42,131 bases of DNA from Rhodospirillaceae bacterium (GCA_004297485.1 SCTM01000128.1:1-42131), one strand, 5' to 3'. Numbered from the stretch's first letter, positions 15,836 through 24,492 are shown. The notes: generated from the letters alone by a model not told the origin. A program made the numbers and translations.

Positions 15836-17467
15836 TTACCAGCGCGCCTGAACCAGTGCCGTCAGCTTACGCATATCGACTTTTCCGCTCGACAGCAGAG
15901 GCATTTCGCGTTGCTGAAGGCGGAAGATTCGCCGGGGCACCTTGTAGCTGGAAAGCTTGCCGGCCAGCCCCTGTTTGAGAGCGGGCTCGTCGATGTCATC
16001 ATCTGTCACGATCACGGCGGTGACGACTTGTCCGCGATCCGGGTCCGGTAAACCAAGAACGACCGAATGCAACCCCCCCGTCAGATCACTCAGGACGGCT
16101 TCGACCTCGCGTGGGGCCACATTGGCGCCCGCGCTTTTGATCATGTCGCCGAGGCGGCCCTTGAGATAATAGAATCCGTCGGCATCGAACATTCCGACAT
16201 CGCCAGAGCGCCACCAGCCATCCGGCTGGAACACCTGGCTACGATGTTTTCCGTAATAACCCTCCATCATGAAGGCGCTGCGGATCCACAACTCGCCGAT
16301 TTCCCCCACGCCAGATTCTTTCCCGGTTTCGACATCCACTATCTTGACCTCGAAGCCCGGCAATATCTTGCCGAACGATCCGCGCATATGCTCGGGCAAA
16401 TCGCTCTCGTCGGGGCATGTCGCGAGCAGGCCTCCGACCTCCGTCATGCCATACTGGCCGTGACGCAGACTTGGATCGCGCGGGCGAACATCGGATGGCA
16501 TGATCGGATAAAGGTTTCCGCGACGCATGGACGCGAAGTTCCGTTTTCCGAAACTGGGATCTGCCGCAAGGTAATTAACCGATTGCCAATAGCCACTCGT
16601 CTCGTTCGGCTGTTCGCGTTCGAGAAGATCGAGGACTTTGGCGGGAACGGTAGAATTCGACACCACGACACGCGCACCGGCGATAAAGCTGGCAAGCATC
16701 ACGTAGGCGAAACCTGCGACCCAGAACCATGGCGCGGGTGAGAACATCACCTTCTCAGGATCGTATTGGCGAACCTCGTTGATATTGTTGCTGTGTCGAA
16801 TCAAGGTGCCGTGTGTGTGTATCACACCTTTAGGAGCGCTGGTGGAACCGGAGGTGTGAATAATCACGAGACGATCCGCTGGCATAACGCGTGCCTCGAC
16901 CATCTCCAGATATTTTTCGTCAATTGTGTCCGCCGAAGCTTCGAGAGATTCAATCGACCACCCTCTATCATGCCCTGCACGCGGGGGGCCGCTGAACCAA
17001 ATGCGCCGCAGCCATGGCGCGGTGAGCGAGCGGAATGGTGGTGGTCGGGAATAATCCAACTCTGGAAATGCCGCCTGGAGAACTTGATCATAGCGGTGAG
17101 AGCGGAACTCCGGCGCCGCGAGCATGAAGCCCGTATCCGAATTGGTAAGCAGGCCGCGCAACTCGTCGGCTGTCGATAATGTGCTCAAGGGCAGAACCAC
17201 CGCGCCGATCCGGGCTATCGCCAGGGTGCCGACGATAAAATCGGTGCCTGTCGGATAGAGCAGCGCGACGTGAGCGCCCTTGGTCACACCGGCAGCAAGA
17301 AGCCCGCGCGCCAGCCGGCGCGAACGCGCATCAGCTTCGGCGTAGCTTAGACGCACGTCATCACTGGCAAGAAAAATGTGATCCCCGTATTTTTGTGCCT
17401 GCTGCCGCGACAATGCCGGCAGGGTAAGGGGAAGGCCGTCTCCGGCGTCGATAACAGCCGAGATCAT
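15836..17467 (-). CDS. AMP-forming acyl-CoA ligase
   Basis: A 543-residue member of the ANL superfamily. The phosphate-binding loop TSGSTSAPKG is at 205-214, the YGMTE adenine motif at 339-343, SGD at 421-423, the hinge KGRLGDMIKSAG at 436-447, and the C-terminal catalytic lysine is K529 (SSGKVDMRKL). It activates a carboxylic acid to acyl-adenylate and then acyl-CoA. Aromatic pocket residues (APWFWVAGFAYVML, 245-258) suggest a bulky hydrophobic acid. GGGA lies about nine bases upstream of the start. It is a single minus-strand gene divergent from amidohydrolase 2. It provides the entry of a free acid into CoA-linked degradation. Confidence 0.9.
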   Translation of the reverse strand: MISAVIDAGDGLPLTLPALSRQQAQKYGDHIFLASDDVRLSYAEADARSRRLARGLLAAGVTKGAHVALLYPTGTDFIVGTLAIARIGAVVLPLSTLSTADELRGLLTNSDTGFMLAAPEFRSHRYDQVLQAAFPELDYSRPPPFRSLTAPWLRRIWFSGPPRAGHDRGWSIESLEASADTIDEKYLEMVEARVMPADRLVIIHTSGSTSAPKGVIHTHGTLIRHSNNINEVRQYDPEKVMFSPAPWFWVAGFAYVMLASFIAGARVVVSNSTVPAKVLDLLEREQPNETSGYWQSVNYLAADPSFGKRNFASMRRGNLYPIMPSDVRPRDPSLRHGQYGMTEVGGLLATCPDESDLPEHMRGSFGKILPGFEVKIVDVETGKESGVGEIGELWIRSAFMMEGYYGKHRSQVFQPDGWWRSGDVGMFDADGFYYLKGRLGDMIKSAGANVAPREVEAVLSDLTGGLHSVVLGLPDPDRGQVVTAVIVTDDDIDEPALKQGLAGKLSSYKVPRRIFRLQQREMPLLSSGKVDMRKLTALVQARW

Positions 17468-17895
17468 ATTGTTGCGTCCCTATTTACGTTCAAACCACCC
17501 GCGGCGCACGAATAAAGCCCTAAGCCGGAGCGGCCACGACATGCCCTAAATTGACGACTGATGACGTCGGCTTCAAGGTCGAAATCTTCCAGCGCACGCT
17601 CGCATACCCCGGTTTGGTCTGGGAATTGCGCTCAACCGCCCTCCCAAGAAGGCTCTCGCACACAGCGAAGGTCATATTAGAAGTCTCTTCTGCGTTGCGG
17701 CAATTCTGTGCCGTCGGCGGTAGCCGCATTGGCCGCATTGCGATTGACTTGATAACAGATAGGCGCAATGGCAGACTCAAGAAGGCAGGAACGCGCCACA
17801 ACGCGCTCGAAAGAATAATAGGGGCCATCTGCCCCGCTTGATGTCGAGCAATTCGAATTCGCTCAGGACGACACGGCTACGGGAAGGACAATCTC
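17468..17895. promoter_or_regulatory. Divergent 428-base spacer with two palindromes
   Basis: No gene is recognised here; two overlapping frames of about 100 codons on opposite strands lack family features. GGGGC-CATCT-GCCCC (17821-17835) is a perfect hairpin. At 17846-17864, GAGC and GCTC flank an AATTCGAATTC core, a near-perfect palindrome with one extra base, ending 31 bases before the start codon at 17896. These are candidate operator or leader structures for amidohydrolase 2. Confidence 0.4.
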
Positions 17896-19068
17896 ATGGA
17901 AGAACTGGCCCTTAAAACGCGCGACCGCGACCTCATCTTCCGAGGGATAGGACCATTCCCCGATAGAAACCCGGAAATGCCTTCCCTGAGCGGCGTACAG
18001 ATCGTTTCCGCAGACAGCCATATTTGCCTGGGGGGTACTGATTTCTGGTACGAAAATGCACCGGCGCATCTTAAAGACCGGGTGCCCCGGATACGCTATG
18101 ACAGCGAGAGAGGCCACTGGGACACGTATATTGAGGGCAAATCGTTTTACCCGCCCGGCGCGGAGAAATTGGCTAGATCGATGGAGGCGCGCCGTGGGGG
18201 CTGGGATATGGAGGCCCGCATTGTGGACCTCGACGCCGAAAATATCGCAAAAGAGATTGCCTTCCCGCAAAACCTGATGCGCTTGGTTCACTTCAAAGAT
18301 TTCGAAGCGCGCGAATATATTTTCCGAGAATACAATCGATATCTTGCATCGTTGCAACGTCGCGCCCCAGGACGGTTCTATGGCGTCGGCGTGTTGGCTA
18401 ATTACTGGGAGCCCGAGAAAGCAAGCGAGGTGGTACGCGAAGCGGCGGCGCTTGGCCTGAAAACGTTGATGCTGCCGTGCCACCCGGGCGTCTACGCCGA
18501 TGGAAAGAAGATTTACTATACGTCCCGGAGAATGAAGCCGCTTTGGGATGCGGTTGAAGAAGCCGATATAGCGATCTGCTTCCACATTGCGGAAGGGATG
18601 ATTTACGGGGGCGGGGGCGCGCTCGCCGTCACCGTCATGAACAGTGTAGCAGGACTCGATTTCCCGCAGATCTGGAGTGAGCTTGTCTTTGGCAGAGTCT
18701 TCGACAATCACCCGACTCTGCGCGTGGCGTTTGTGGAAGCCGGCATCCATTGGGTGCCAGGCCTGCTCCAAAATGCCGAGATCGTATTGGAATCCTATGC
18801 GCCGCTGCTCGACTATGTGCCGAAAATGAGCCCGCGAGATTATTGGGCGAAGCACTGCGCCGCCACATTCATGCACGATCCTGCCGGGCTAAAGCAGATT
18901 GACGTGATCGGTGTGGACAATGTCATGTGGAGCGTGGACTACCCACATAGCGAAGGCACTTTCGGTTACACAGGAAAGACCATCGACTACATCGTGAAGA
19001 GTGTCGGTATGGAAGCCGCCCGGAAAATCCTAAGCGAAAACGCCATTAAATTTTTCCGGTTATACTGA
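17896..19068 (+). CDS. Amidohydrolase-2 family metal-dependent hydrolase (2)
   Basis: A 390-residue TIM-barrel amidohydrolase of the ACMSD-like family. Metal-site candidates are D40 and H42 (SADSH), H230 (ICFHIA) and D348 (SVDYPHSEG); E281 (VEAG) follows the family pattern. The hydrophobic glycine-rich loop YGGGGALAV (237-245) is unusual and may shape the pocket. GGAAGGA upstream supports the start. An EthD-type protein follows 88 bases later in the same direction, likely in the same transcript, with a structured spacer between. Decarboxylation or C-C hydrolysis of a cyclic acid is the family role; the substrate is unknown. Confidence 0.87.
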   Translation: MEELALKTRDRDLIFRGIGPFPDRNPEMPSLSGVQIVSADSHICLGGTDFWYENAPAHLKDRVPRIRYDSERGHWDTYIEGKSFYPPGAEKLARSMEARRGGWDMEARIVDLDAENIAKEIAFPQNLMRLVHFKDFEAREYIFREYNRYLASLQRRAPGRFYGVGVLANYWEPEKASEVVREAAALGLKTLMLPCHPGVYADGKKIYYTSRRMKPLWDAVEEADIAICFHIAEGMIYGGGGALAVTVMNSVAGLDFPQIWSELVFGRVFDNHPTLRVAFVEAGIHWVPGLLQNAEIVLESYAPLLDYVPKMSPRDYWAKHCAATFMHDPAGLKQIDVIGVDNVMWSVDYPHSEGTFGYTGKTIDYIVKSVGMEAARKILSENAIKFFRLY

Positions 19069-19086
19069 GACACCGAGCAACGGAAC

Positions 19087-19135
19087 ATGCCGATGATCTG
19101 CGGATCTAGGGTCAAATCCTAGAGCCGTTCGGCAT
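19087..19135 (+). promoter_or_regulatory. Nested stem-loop between amidohydrolase 2 and the EthD gene
   Basis: An outer stem ATGCCGA (19087-19093) with TCGGCAT (19129-19135) encloses an inner stem TCTAGG (19105-19110) with CCTAGA (19118-19123), loop GTCAAAT. Both stems are perfect. TTGTTT-like bases follow directly. It could be a terminator, an mRNA-stabilising hairpin or an attenuator before the gene that starts at 19157. Confidence 0.5.
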
Positions 19136-19156
19136 TGTTTCCCCGGAGCGCAATAG

Positions 19157-19537
19157 ATGCTCAAGCAAGTGTTTCTCCTCAAGCGTCGTGCGGGAATGAC
19201 CATGGAGGAGTTCAAGAATTATTATGAGAACCATCATGCGAAGTTCGGAGAATTATTCCTGACGACGGCGCGGCGCTATGTGCGGCGCTACGTTAGGCCG
19301 CAAAAGAATCCGCTCACCGGGCAAGTCGTTGAACTCGACTTCGACGTCATCATGGAAATCTGGTGGGACTCAAAAGAGGACTCCAAAGCCGCCATGAAAA
19401 AGGCCACCGAAGAAGGGCTTTTCAAGTTGATCTATGAGGATGAGGAGAAACTCTTCAATACCCATGACAATCGTGTTTTCACGGTTGAGGAATACGACAC
19501 GGATTTGCCGCGTTCCGTCATGCGTTCCCCAAGCTAG
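19157..19537 (+). CDS. EthD-domain protein
   Basis: A 126-residue protein with the EthD ferredoxin-like fold. The N-terminal QVFLLKRRAGMTMEEFKNYY and the NHHAKFGELF segment match the family pattern of a basic strand, a helix and a conserved histidine. EthD proteins are small, often of unknown function; some assist cytochrome P450 ether degradation, and some act in polyketide cyclisation or decarboxylation. GGAG lies eight bases upstream. It follows amidohydrolase 2 and probably serves the same step. An internal arginine-rich repeat (RRYVRRYVR, near 39-47) is a local oddity. Confidence 0.8.
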   Translation: MLKQVFLLKRRAGMTMEEFKNYYENHHAKFGELFLTTARRYVRRYVRPQKNPLTGQVVELDFDVIMEIWWDSKEDSKAAMKKATEEGLFKLIYEDEEKLFNTHDNRVFTVEEYDTDLPRSVMRSPS

Positions 19538-19638
19538 GCGAGCGCTTTGCTGACGTCGCGCCGGCCGCCGCCATGAAGGGCGCCACGCAGCCGAAGTCGC
19601 AGCGCAACGAGGCCACGCTGACCTGGGCTCGACCGGTT

Positions 19639-20841
19639 CTAATCGAGAGAAATATTATAGAGCTTGGCCGCGTTCAGGCTCATCACTTTCGCCCGTTCCT
19701 CGGACGTCAAACTACTGAGCCGAAGTTCCGTATTGTCTATCGGATACAGTCCGGTCGGATGCGGGAAATCCGTCTCGAACATGACGTTGTCGACCCCTAC
19801 GCTCCTGATCATGTTGCTGATGTCCGACTTCTCGAACCAGAAGCAAGCATAAAAGTTTCGTTTGAAGTACTCCTTCGGCGTCAAGCCAAACTTCATATCC
19901 TCGGCGATTTCCGCCAGCTGATATTCCAGCGCTTCAAGCATGAAGGGAACCCAACCGATTCCGCTTTCCACCGATACGAACTTGAGCCCGGGATACCGGT
20001 CAAGCGCACCGCTGTATATAATATTCGACATCACGCGGCCATTATTGAAAAACAGCATCGCCCCGCCGAGACCGGCCTGGAGCGACCGCGATAGCGATGG
20101 CCAGCCCTGCTGTCCGAGCCAGTCCATGGACTGTTCGCTGGCGCCGATGTGAAAGTTGATTGGCAGCGCGAGGTCCTGGCAGATCTCCCACAGAGGATCC
20201 CAGTGGGGTGAAGCGAGGTCGGGGATCTTCTCGCCCTGAGCGTCAGTATGGAAATGTGGGTCTGAGTTGATATTGATGCCCCTCAGGCCAAGCTTGTACG
20301 CTCTTTCGGTTTCGCGAACCGCCTCCTGGATGTCCCACCACGGCAGGAGCGCCATCGGAAACAATCGCTGCCCAGACTCTTGTTGGAGTTCCGCCATGGC
20401 GTCATTGAATATCTGAACGCAGATTAGCCGCAACGCGGGATCGACCTTAGCCGAGGCCTGCCCGCCAAAGCCCAGAACGTTCGGATAGACGATGTGCGCC
20501 CAGATGCCGTTGTCATCCATGACCTTGAGGCGCGCTTTTACGTCGAAGGACCCTGGGTGGATGTCCTCGAATTTGAGGTGCATGAAATCGTCGAGAATCC
20601 GCACCTTCGAGCCATCTTTTCGGATTGCGCTGCTGGGGTGGGCACCTAGGCCAATCAACTTATCGCCGTCGATAATCCAGGACCGCTGGCCGTTATGCAT
20701 CTTGACCTGCGGAACACGGTCCCGCAGCGCCGCAGGTGCGCGCTTGATCCAGAGATCATGCGGCTCGGTCAGATGAGTGTCGGCGTCGATGATCTTAAGC
20801 TTGCTTTGAACCTGGGGCCGCTCAAGCGTTTTTGTGCTCAT
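19639..20841 (-). CDS. Amidohydrolase-2 family metal-dependent hydrolase (3)
   Basis: A 400-residue ACMSD-like TIM barrel. Key residues: D19-x-D21-x-H23 (IDADTH), H231 (INFHIG), E292 (VESGIGWVPF) and D358/H361 (ETDFPHPT). It is close in layout to amidohydrolase 4 (23173), sharing the TPKEYFKR, FETDFPHPT-x-LYP and ESG-x-GWVPF stretches, so the two are likely paralogues from one duplication. The start at 20841 is set by GGAGGCGGGA directly upstream; the ten codons before it have none. It is 112 bases downstream of the TetR gene on the same strand and may be transcribed with it. Confidence 0.88.
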   Translation of the reverse strand: MSTKTLERPQVQSKLKIIDADTHLTEPHDLWIKRAPAALRDRVPQVKMHNGQRSWIIDGDKLIGLGAHPSSAIRKDGSKVRILDDFMHLKFEDIHPGSFDVKARLKVMDDNGIWAHIVYPNVLGFGGQASAKVDPALRLICVQIFNDAMAELQQESGQRLFPMALLPWWDIQEAVRETERAYKLGLRGININSDPHFHTDAQGEKIPDLASPHWDPLWEICQDLALPINFHIGASEQSMDWLGQQGWPSLSRSLQAGLGGAMLFFNNGRVMSNIIYSGALDRYPGLKFVSVESGIGWVPFMLEALEYQLAEIAEDMKFGLTPKEYFKRNFYACFWFEKSDISNMIRSVGVDNVMFETDFPHPTGLYPIDNTELRLSSLTSEERAKVMSLNAAKLYNISLD

Positions 20842-20953
20842 TCCCGCCTCCGCACACCGGTGATTTACCAAGCGATTGTTTGGTCGTCTGCAATGTACAT
20901 ATCACGATGGCCCAAACCCGGGTAGAGGTAAATCGGGCGCGAACAGTGTATTG

Positions 20954-21715
20954 TTACGCGCTGTCCTGGCGCGGAATCGGTTGCGATATACGTTTCGGAT
21001 GGCGAATCGCACCGAGGATAAAGTCCAGGTTGAAGGCCACAACTTTGTCGAGACTGAATGGGCCGATGCGATGTTCGTAAATGCGATCGTGATGGAACCA
21101 GTCCGCACAAGTGTTCAGCATCCGATTGATGGTAGAGATTGTCAGAAAAAGATCCAGGTTCGGCTTGAATAGGCCGGCCGCGACCCCATCCTGCAAAACG
21201 GCCTGCCAAGCCCTGTACATGTCACCTTTGGCCTGGGCCACATACTCAAATCCGTCCCTTTGCCTTAAGAGCCTTCGCTCATTGTACAGTATTGAATAGG
21301 CTTGATGGTCCCTGGCATGCACGTCGAGGGAAAGGCGTATGAGCGCCACGAGCTTGCGTTCGGCGTCGCACTCCGACTTCGAAATCTGAGTCGTGCTGTC
21401 GCGCAGAAACGTGACGGCATCGCGGATGACCTCGTGCAGAATTTCGTCTTTGGTGTCAAAATGATGATAGATGCTTCCGGAGAGGATGTGCGCTTCATCC
21501 GCGATTACCCGGATGGTTGTCGCACCAAAGCCGCATTCCGCGAACAGCCTGGCAGCGATCTGCACAATCTCATGACGCCGGCTCGCCACTTCACTCTCCT
21601 GGACTTTCGAGCCACGAGATGAGCGGCCCCGTCGCGCAACAGCAGTCTCACGAGCAAGCGAGACCGGCTTTGCCCTTAGGCGCTTTGATGCTTTGACCTT
21701 CGTCATCTTTCCCAT
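20954..21715 (-). CDS. TetR-family regulator, KstR2-like
   Basis: A 253-residue TetR regulator. The helix-turn-helix covers about residues 46-92 (RRHEIVQIAARLFAECGF, ATTIRVIADEAHILSG, SIYHHFDTKDEIL). From memory this is strikingly like KstR2 of mycobacteria, including the ILSGS-(I/L)-YHHF recognition helix. A basic, probably flexible extension of about 40 residues precedes the domain, longer than usual. The C-terminal ligand domain has NERRLL and ends near FILGAIRHP. Two copies of the KstR2-type operator lie nearby, one in its own divergent spacer, so control of itself, the FAH gene and amidohydrolase 4 is inferred. KstR2 responds to a CoA thioester of a steroid ring fragment; the ligand here is unknown. 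A start three codons later is also possible. Confidence 0.85.
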   Translation of the reverse strand: MGKMTKVKASKRLRAKPVSLARETAVARRGRSSRGSKVQESEVASRRHEIVQIAARLFAECGFGATTIRVIADEAHILSGSIYHHFDTKDEILHEVIRDAVTFLRDSTTQISKSECDAERKLVALIRLSLDVHARDHQAYSILYNERRLLRQRDGFEYVAQAKGDMYRAWQAVLQDGVAAGLFKPNLDLFLTISTINRMLNTCADWFHHDRIYEHRIGPFSLDKVVAFNLDFILGAIRHPKRISQPIPRQDSA

Positions 21716-21863
21716 CTCGAATACGGTTTCACCTACCGCTCAACGCCTGGCGGATTGAATTGCAACGCGATGCGTTCCCCTTAGCAAGTAATGCGTGAAA
21801 TTGCGAGCAACTCCGGACGGCTTGCAGGGAATTTTAGGAACGCGCGCCTCCGATAACGTACAA

Positions 21864-21877
21864 ACCAAGTGCTTGAT
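21864..21877. promoter_or_regulatory. KstR2-type operator 1
   Basis: ACCAAGTGCTTGAT matches the published KstR2 consensus AnCAAGnnCTTGnT at every fixed position. It lies 130 bases before the FAH-family start and 149 bases before the TetR start. Its right half overlaps the -35 hexamer of a promoter facing the FAH gene, as expected for a repressor. Confidence 0.7.
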
Positions 21878-21901
21878 TGCTTCCGATATTGAGGCCATAA
21901 A
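21873..21901 (+). promoter_or_regulatory. Promoter for the FAH-family gene
   Basis: TTGATT (21873-21878) and CATAAA (21896-21901) are spaced by 17 bases, each matching four of six sigma-70 consensus bases. The same geometry occurs at the second operator, which strengthens the call. Confidence 0.5.
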
Positions 21902-22006
21902 ACCTCGGTCGGTTGCGGTCCAGCAAAATGAGTCGGTGGTCGGCGGCTGCCGCCGTTTGCGCGTCCCCACCGAGGAGCAATAAGGCCACTGTCCAGGAGA
22001 AGCCTC

Positions 22007-22858
22007 ATGCATATCTGCCGGTTTACACTTAAGGCCGACGCCAAGACACGGCCGCGGGTGGGCCTCATGGAAGGCGACAATATCCGCGACGTCACCAGTG
22101 TCACGGAGGAGCTGCCGCCCCTGCACTGGCCTATACCACCCGGCGACCAATTCATTGCGAATCTCGGCCGGCTTCGGCCACGGATGGAGGCCGTTGCATC
22201 CGGGGCTCCAGTCATTCCACGCAGCGACGTGCGGCTGCTCTCGCCCGTGGCCAATCCTGGCAAGTTCATCTGCGGTGTCGGGAATTGGCCGCAGCATAAG
22301 GCGCCTCTCGGGATGCTAGGCTTTCTTTTCAAGATGACCAGCGCCATGGCCGGTGAAGGTGAAGGTGTGCAGCTGCGCTGGCCCGATCGCGTCACGGTGC
22401 ACGAGGCCGAACTCGCCTGGGTCATTGGACGTGAATGCGTCAATGTCAGCGCGGCCGAGGCGCTCGACTACGTGGCGGGCTACACCTGTGCCCTTGATAT
22501 GACGCTTAAGGAGGAAAAGGAATTCTTCACCTTCTGCAAATCCTTTGACACCTACGGCGTGCTGGGGCCATGCCTCGTCACCACCGATCAAATCCCCGAC
22601 CCCGCGGAACTCGGCTACCGTTTCCTGGTGAATGGAGAGTTCAAACACGGCCGTAGCTTCGGCGAACTCACCGCCGGCCCCGCTCAAATGGTCGCCTTCG
22701 CATCCACCGTCATGACGCTGCATCCCGGGGACGTCATTTTTTCGGGCACATCGGAAGTAGGCCCCGTCGTGCCTGGTGATATCATGACGATTGAAATCCC
22801 GCGCGTCGGGCGCATGGACGTGCCGGTATCTTTGTCGCCCAAAGCCCGCAAGGTGTAA
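22007..22858 (+). CDS. Fumarylacetoacetate hydrolase (FAH) family protein
   Basis: A 283-residue protein of the FAH superfamily, which hydrolyses or decarboxylates beta-diketo and 2-oxo acids after ring cleavage. The metal ligands are visible: E133 and E135 in VHEAELAWVIG, and D164 in CALDMT. The catalytic-loop lysine with KSFDTYGVLGP (178-188) and the end signature GDVIFSGT (241-248) are also present. The N-terminal about 75 residues form the small extra domain of the FAHD1-like type. AGGAGA directly upstream supports the start. It is the first gene after KstR2-type operator 1 and is followed by amidohydrolase 4. A role late in the pathway, cleaving a C-C bond next to a carbonyl, is inferred. 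Confidence 0.9.
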   Translation: MHICRFTLKADAKTRPRVGLMEGDNIRDVTSVTEELPPLHWPIPPGDQFIANLGRLRPRMEAVASGAPVIPRSDVRLLSPVANPGKFICGVGNWPQHKAPLGMLGFLFKMTSAMAGEGEGVQLRWPDRVTVHEAELAWVIGRECVNVSAAEALDYVAGYTCALDMTLKEEKEFFTFCKSFDTYGVLGPCLVTTDQIPDPAELGYRFLVNGEFKHGRSFGELTAGPAQMVAFASTVMTLHPGDVIFSGTSEVGPVVPGDIMTIEIPRVGRMDVPVSLSPKARKV

Positions 22859-22968
22859 CGCGCAACACCGGCAAGAGCGCGCAGAACGCAACTGATCACC
22901 TTACCTTCGCGCATTGACCGCGAGAAATAGCGTCCAGAACAATGCATTAGATGCGGCCCACGTAAACA

Positions 22969-22982
22969 ACCAAGTGCTTGCT
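22969..22982. promoter_or_regulatory. KstR2-type operator 2
   Basis: ACCAAGTGCTTGCT again matches AnCAAGnnCTTGnT exactly, 191 bases before the amidohydrolase 4 start. The first 12 bases are identical to operator 1, and similarity continues through GCTTC and GAGGCC, with ACGTA conserved just upstream. The shared block is about 40 bases. Confidence 0.7.
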
Positions 22983-23006
22983 AGCTTCGCGGCCGAGGCC
23001 TATGCT
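22978..23006 (+). promoter_or_regulatory. Promoter for amidohydrolase 4
   Basis: TTGCTA (22978-22983) and TATGCT (23001-23006) are 17 bases apart, in the same place relative to the operator as the promoter before the FAH gene. The predicted leader is about 160 bases. Confidence 0.5.
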
Positions 23007-23172
23007 TGATGAATGTGAGCGGCAATAACGTGCCGCCGAAATCGAGCGTTGGCCATTCGTGAGGAAGCTCGTCGCCAGCTGTTAGCTGGCGCTCCAGTAC
23101 CCACAGAAGCCAAAGTGAGGCGTGCCGTGGGTGTTCGCGCAATAAGAATGCGACAGGAAGAGGGAGGCCTCT

Positions 23173-24462
23173 ATGGCAGACAAAGCAACGACGGCTATTA
23201 AGGCGGATGCGGACGACGCCCGTCGTTATTGGCTGGAAGAAGGCTGGGCGGACGGCGGCTTTATCAAGAAGGTTGACTACGCGGCTAACGCCACAGGCGT
23301 CGACCCGCTCTTCAACGGGATCAAGATCGTCGATTGCGACACGCATTTCACGGAGCCGCCGGATCTGTGGACTGCAAATGCGCCGTCAGGACTGAAGAGC
23401 AAGATGCCGCACGTGAAGCGTATCAATGGCGCGGACCGCTGGTTCATTGGCGATAAGGACTTCGGCTCGCTCGGCGGCAACGTGATCGCCGCCGACCACA
23501 ACAAGCTGCTCGGCCGCCTCGCCTTCCGGAACTACGATCAGATCAATGCCGGCTCGTATTTGATCCAGCCGCGCCTCAAAGAGATGGACGCGATGGGCGT
23601 ATGGGCGCAGATCTGCTTCCAGAACGGCGGCGTAACGCAAGCCGGGTCCCTGGTTGGCCTCAACGATGAGGAATTGGCGATCACGGTAATACAAATGTTC
23701 AATGATGCGTGCGCCGACCGGATGAAGGACTCGGGCGGCCGCATCAATTGCATGGCCTCGCTGCCTTATTGGGATAAGAGCGTCCTCAACAAGGAGATGC
23801 GCCGCATTGTTGATCTCGGTATCAAAGGCATCGTCATGCCGGATCGGCCCGAGCGGCTTTCCTCCGGCTTCCTCGGACCGGACGGCAAAGTGTCGCCCTT
23901 CTGGGAAGAGGTCTTCGATATCTGCAACGCAACCGGCACGCCGTTGAATTTCCACCTCAACGGTGCGCTCGATGCAAACTCGGCGATCTGGGACAATCTT
24001 GGATTCGACCAGCGTCTGCCCATCCATGCCATGCTGCACCACATGGGCACTTGCGCCACCATGTCCAACTTCATGGTTTCAGGCATTCTCGACAAGTACC
24101 CGAATCTGAAGATCGGCCTGATCGAAAGCGGTTCCGGCTGGGTGCCATTCGTCCTCGAAGCAATGGAACACCAGCTCGACGAGTTCCGGACCGCTGAGAA
24201 TCGAGGCCTTAAACTTCGGCCGAAAGAATATTTCAAACGGCACTTCTGGGTCACCTTCTGGTTCGAAACCTATGCGCCCAAGCACATGCTGGAAGAAATC
24301 GGCGTCGACCGGCTGCTGTTCGAAACCGATTTCCCGCACCCAACCTCGCTCTATCCCGGCGTGCAGGCCAAGCTGGTAGACACGCTGGGTGGCTACGATT
24401 ACGAAACGCGCAAGCGCGTTCTCGAACGCAATGCCGTCGAATTATACAACCTGCCGTTTTGA
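23173..24462 (+). CDS. Amidohydrolase-2 family metal-dependent hydrolase (4)
   Basis: A 429-residue ACMSD-like TIM barrel. Metal and active-site candidates are D54-x-D56-x-H58 (VDCDTHFTEPPDLW), H261 (LNFHLNG), E318 (IESGSGWVPF) and D386/H389 (FETDFPHPT). An N-terminal stretch of about 45 residues before the barrel (DDARRYWLEEGW) is longer than in its relatives here. GGGAGG upstream gives a clear start. It closely resembles amidohydrolase 3 and is controlled, by inference, from KstR2-type operator 2. Its partner upstream is the FAH-family enzyme, so both may act on one ring-cleavage product. Confidence 0.9.
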   Translation: MADKATTAIKADADDARRYWLEEGWADGGFIKKVDYAANATGVDPLFNGIKIVDCDTHFTEPPDLWTANAPSGLKSKMPHVKRINGADRWFIGDKDFGSLGGNVIAADHNKLLGRLAFRNYDQINAGSYLIQPRLKEMDAMGVWAQICFQNGGVTQAGSLVGLNDEELAITVIQMFNDACADRMKDSGGRINCMASLPYWDKSVLNKEMRRIVDLGIKGIVMPDRPERLSSGFLGPDGKVSPFWEEVFDICNATGTPLNFHLNGALDANSAIWDNLGFDQRLPIHAMLHHMGTCATMSNFMVSGILDKYPNLKIGLIESGSGWVPFVLEAMEHQLDEFRTAENRGLKLRPKEYFKRHFWVTFWFETYAPKHMLEEIGVDRLLFETDFPHPTSLYPGVQAKLVDTLGGYDYETRKRVLERNAVELYNLPF

Positions 24463-24492
24463 GAGCCGCGCCCGTCTATGCAAGTACTGATG

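Larger units (their letters stand above)
22859..23172. other. 314-base spacer carrying the second operator and promoter
   Basis: The spacer between the FAH-family gene and amidohydrolase 4 holds the second KstR2-type site and its promoter, given separately. No gene or terminator is seen. The separate promoter means amidohydrolase 4 need not depend on read-through from the FAH gene. Confidence 0.5.

Noticed and set aside
17863-18876. Long open frame antisense to amidohydrolase 2
   Set aside because: It lies opposite a well-supported gene, shows no family motif and has the arginine/histidine-rich make-up of a shadow frame in GC-rich DNA.
20942-20955. AACA-N6-TGTT inverted repeat at the end of the TetR gene
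   Set aside because: Four-base arms overlapping a stop codon are expected by chance.
24480-24490. GCAAGTACTGA after amidohydrolase 4, a possible third operator
   Set aside because: Only the left half CAAG fits; the right half CTGA departs from CTTG.
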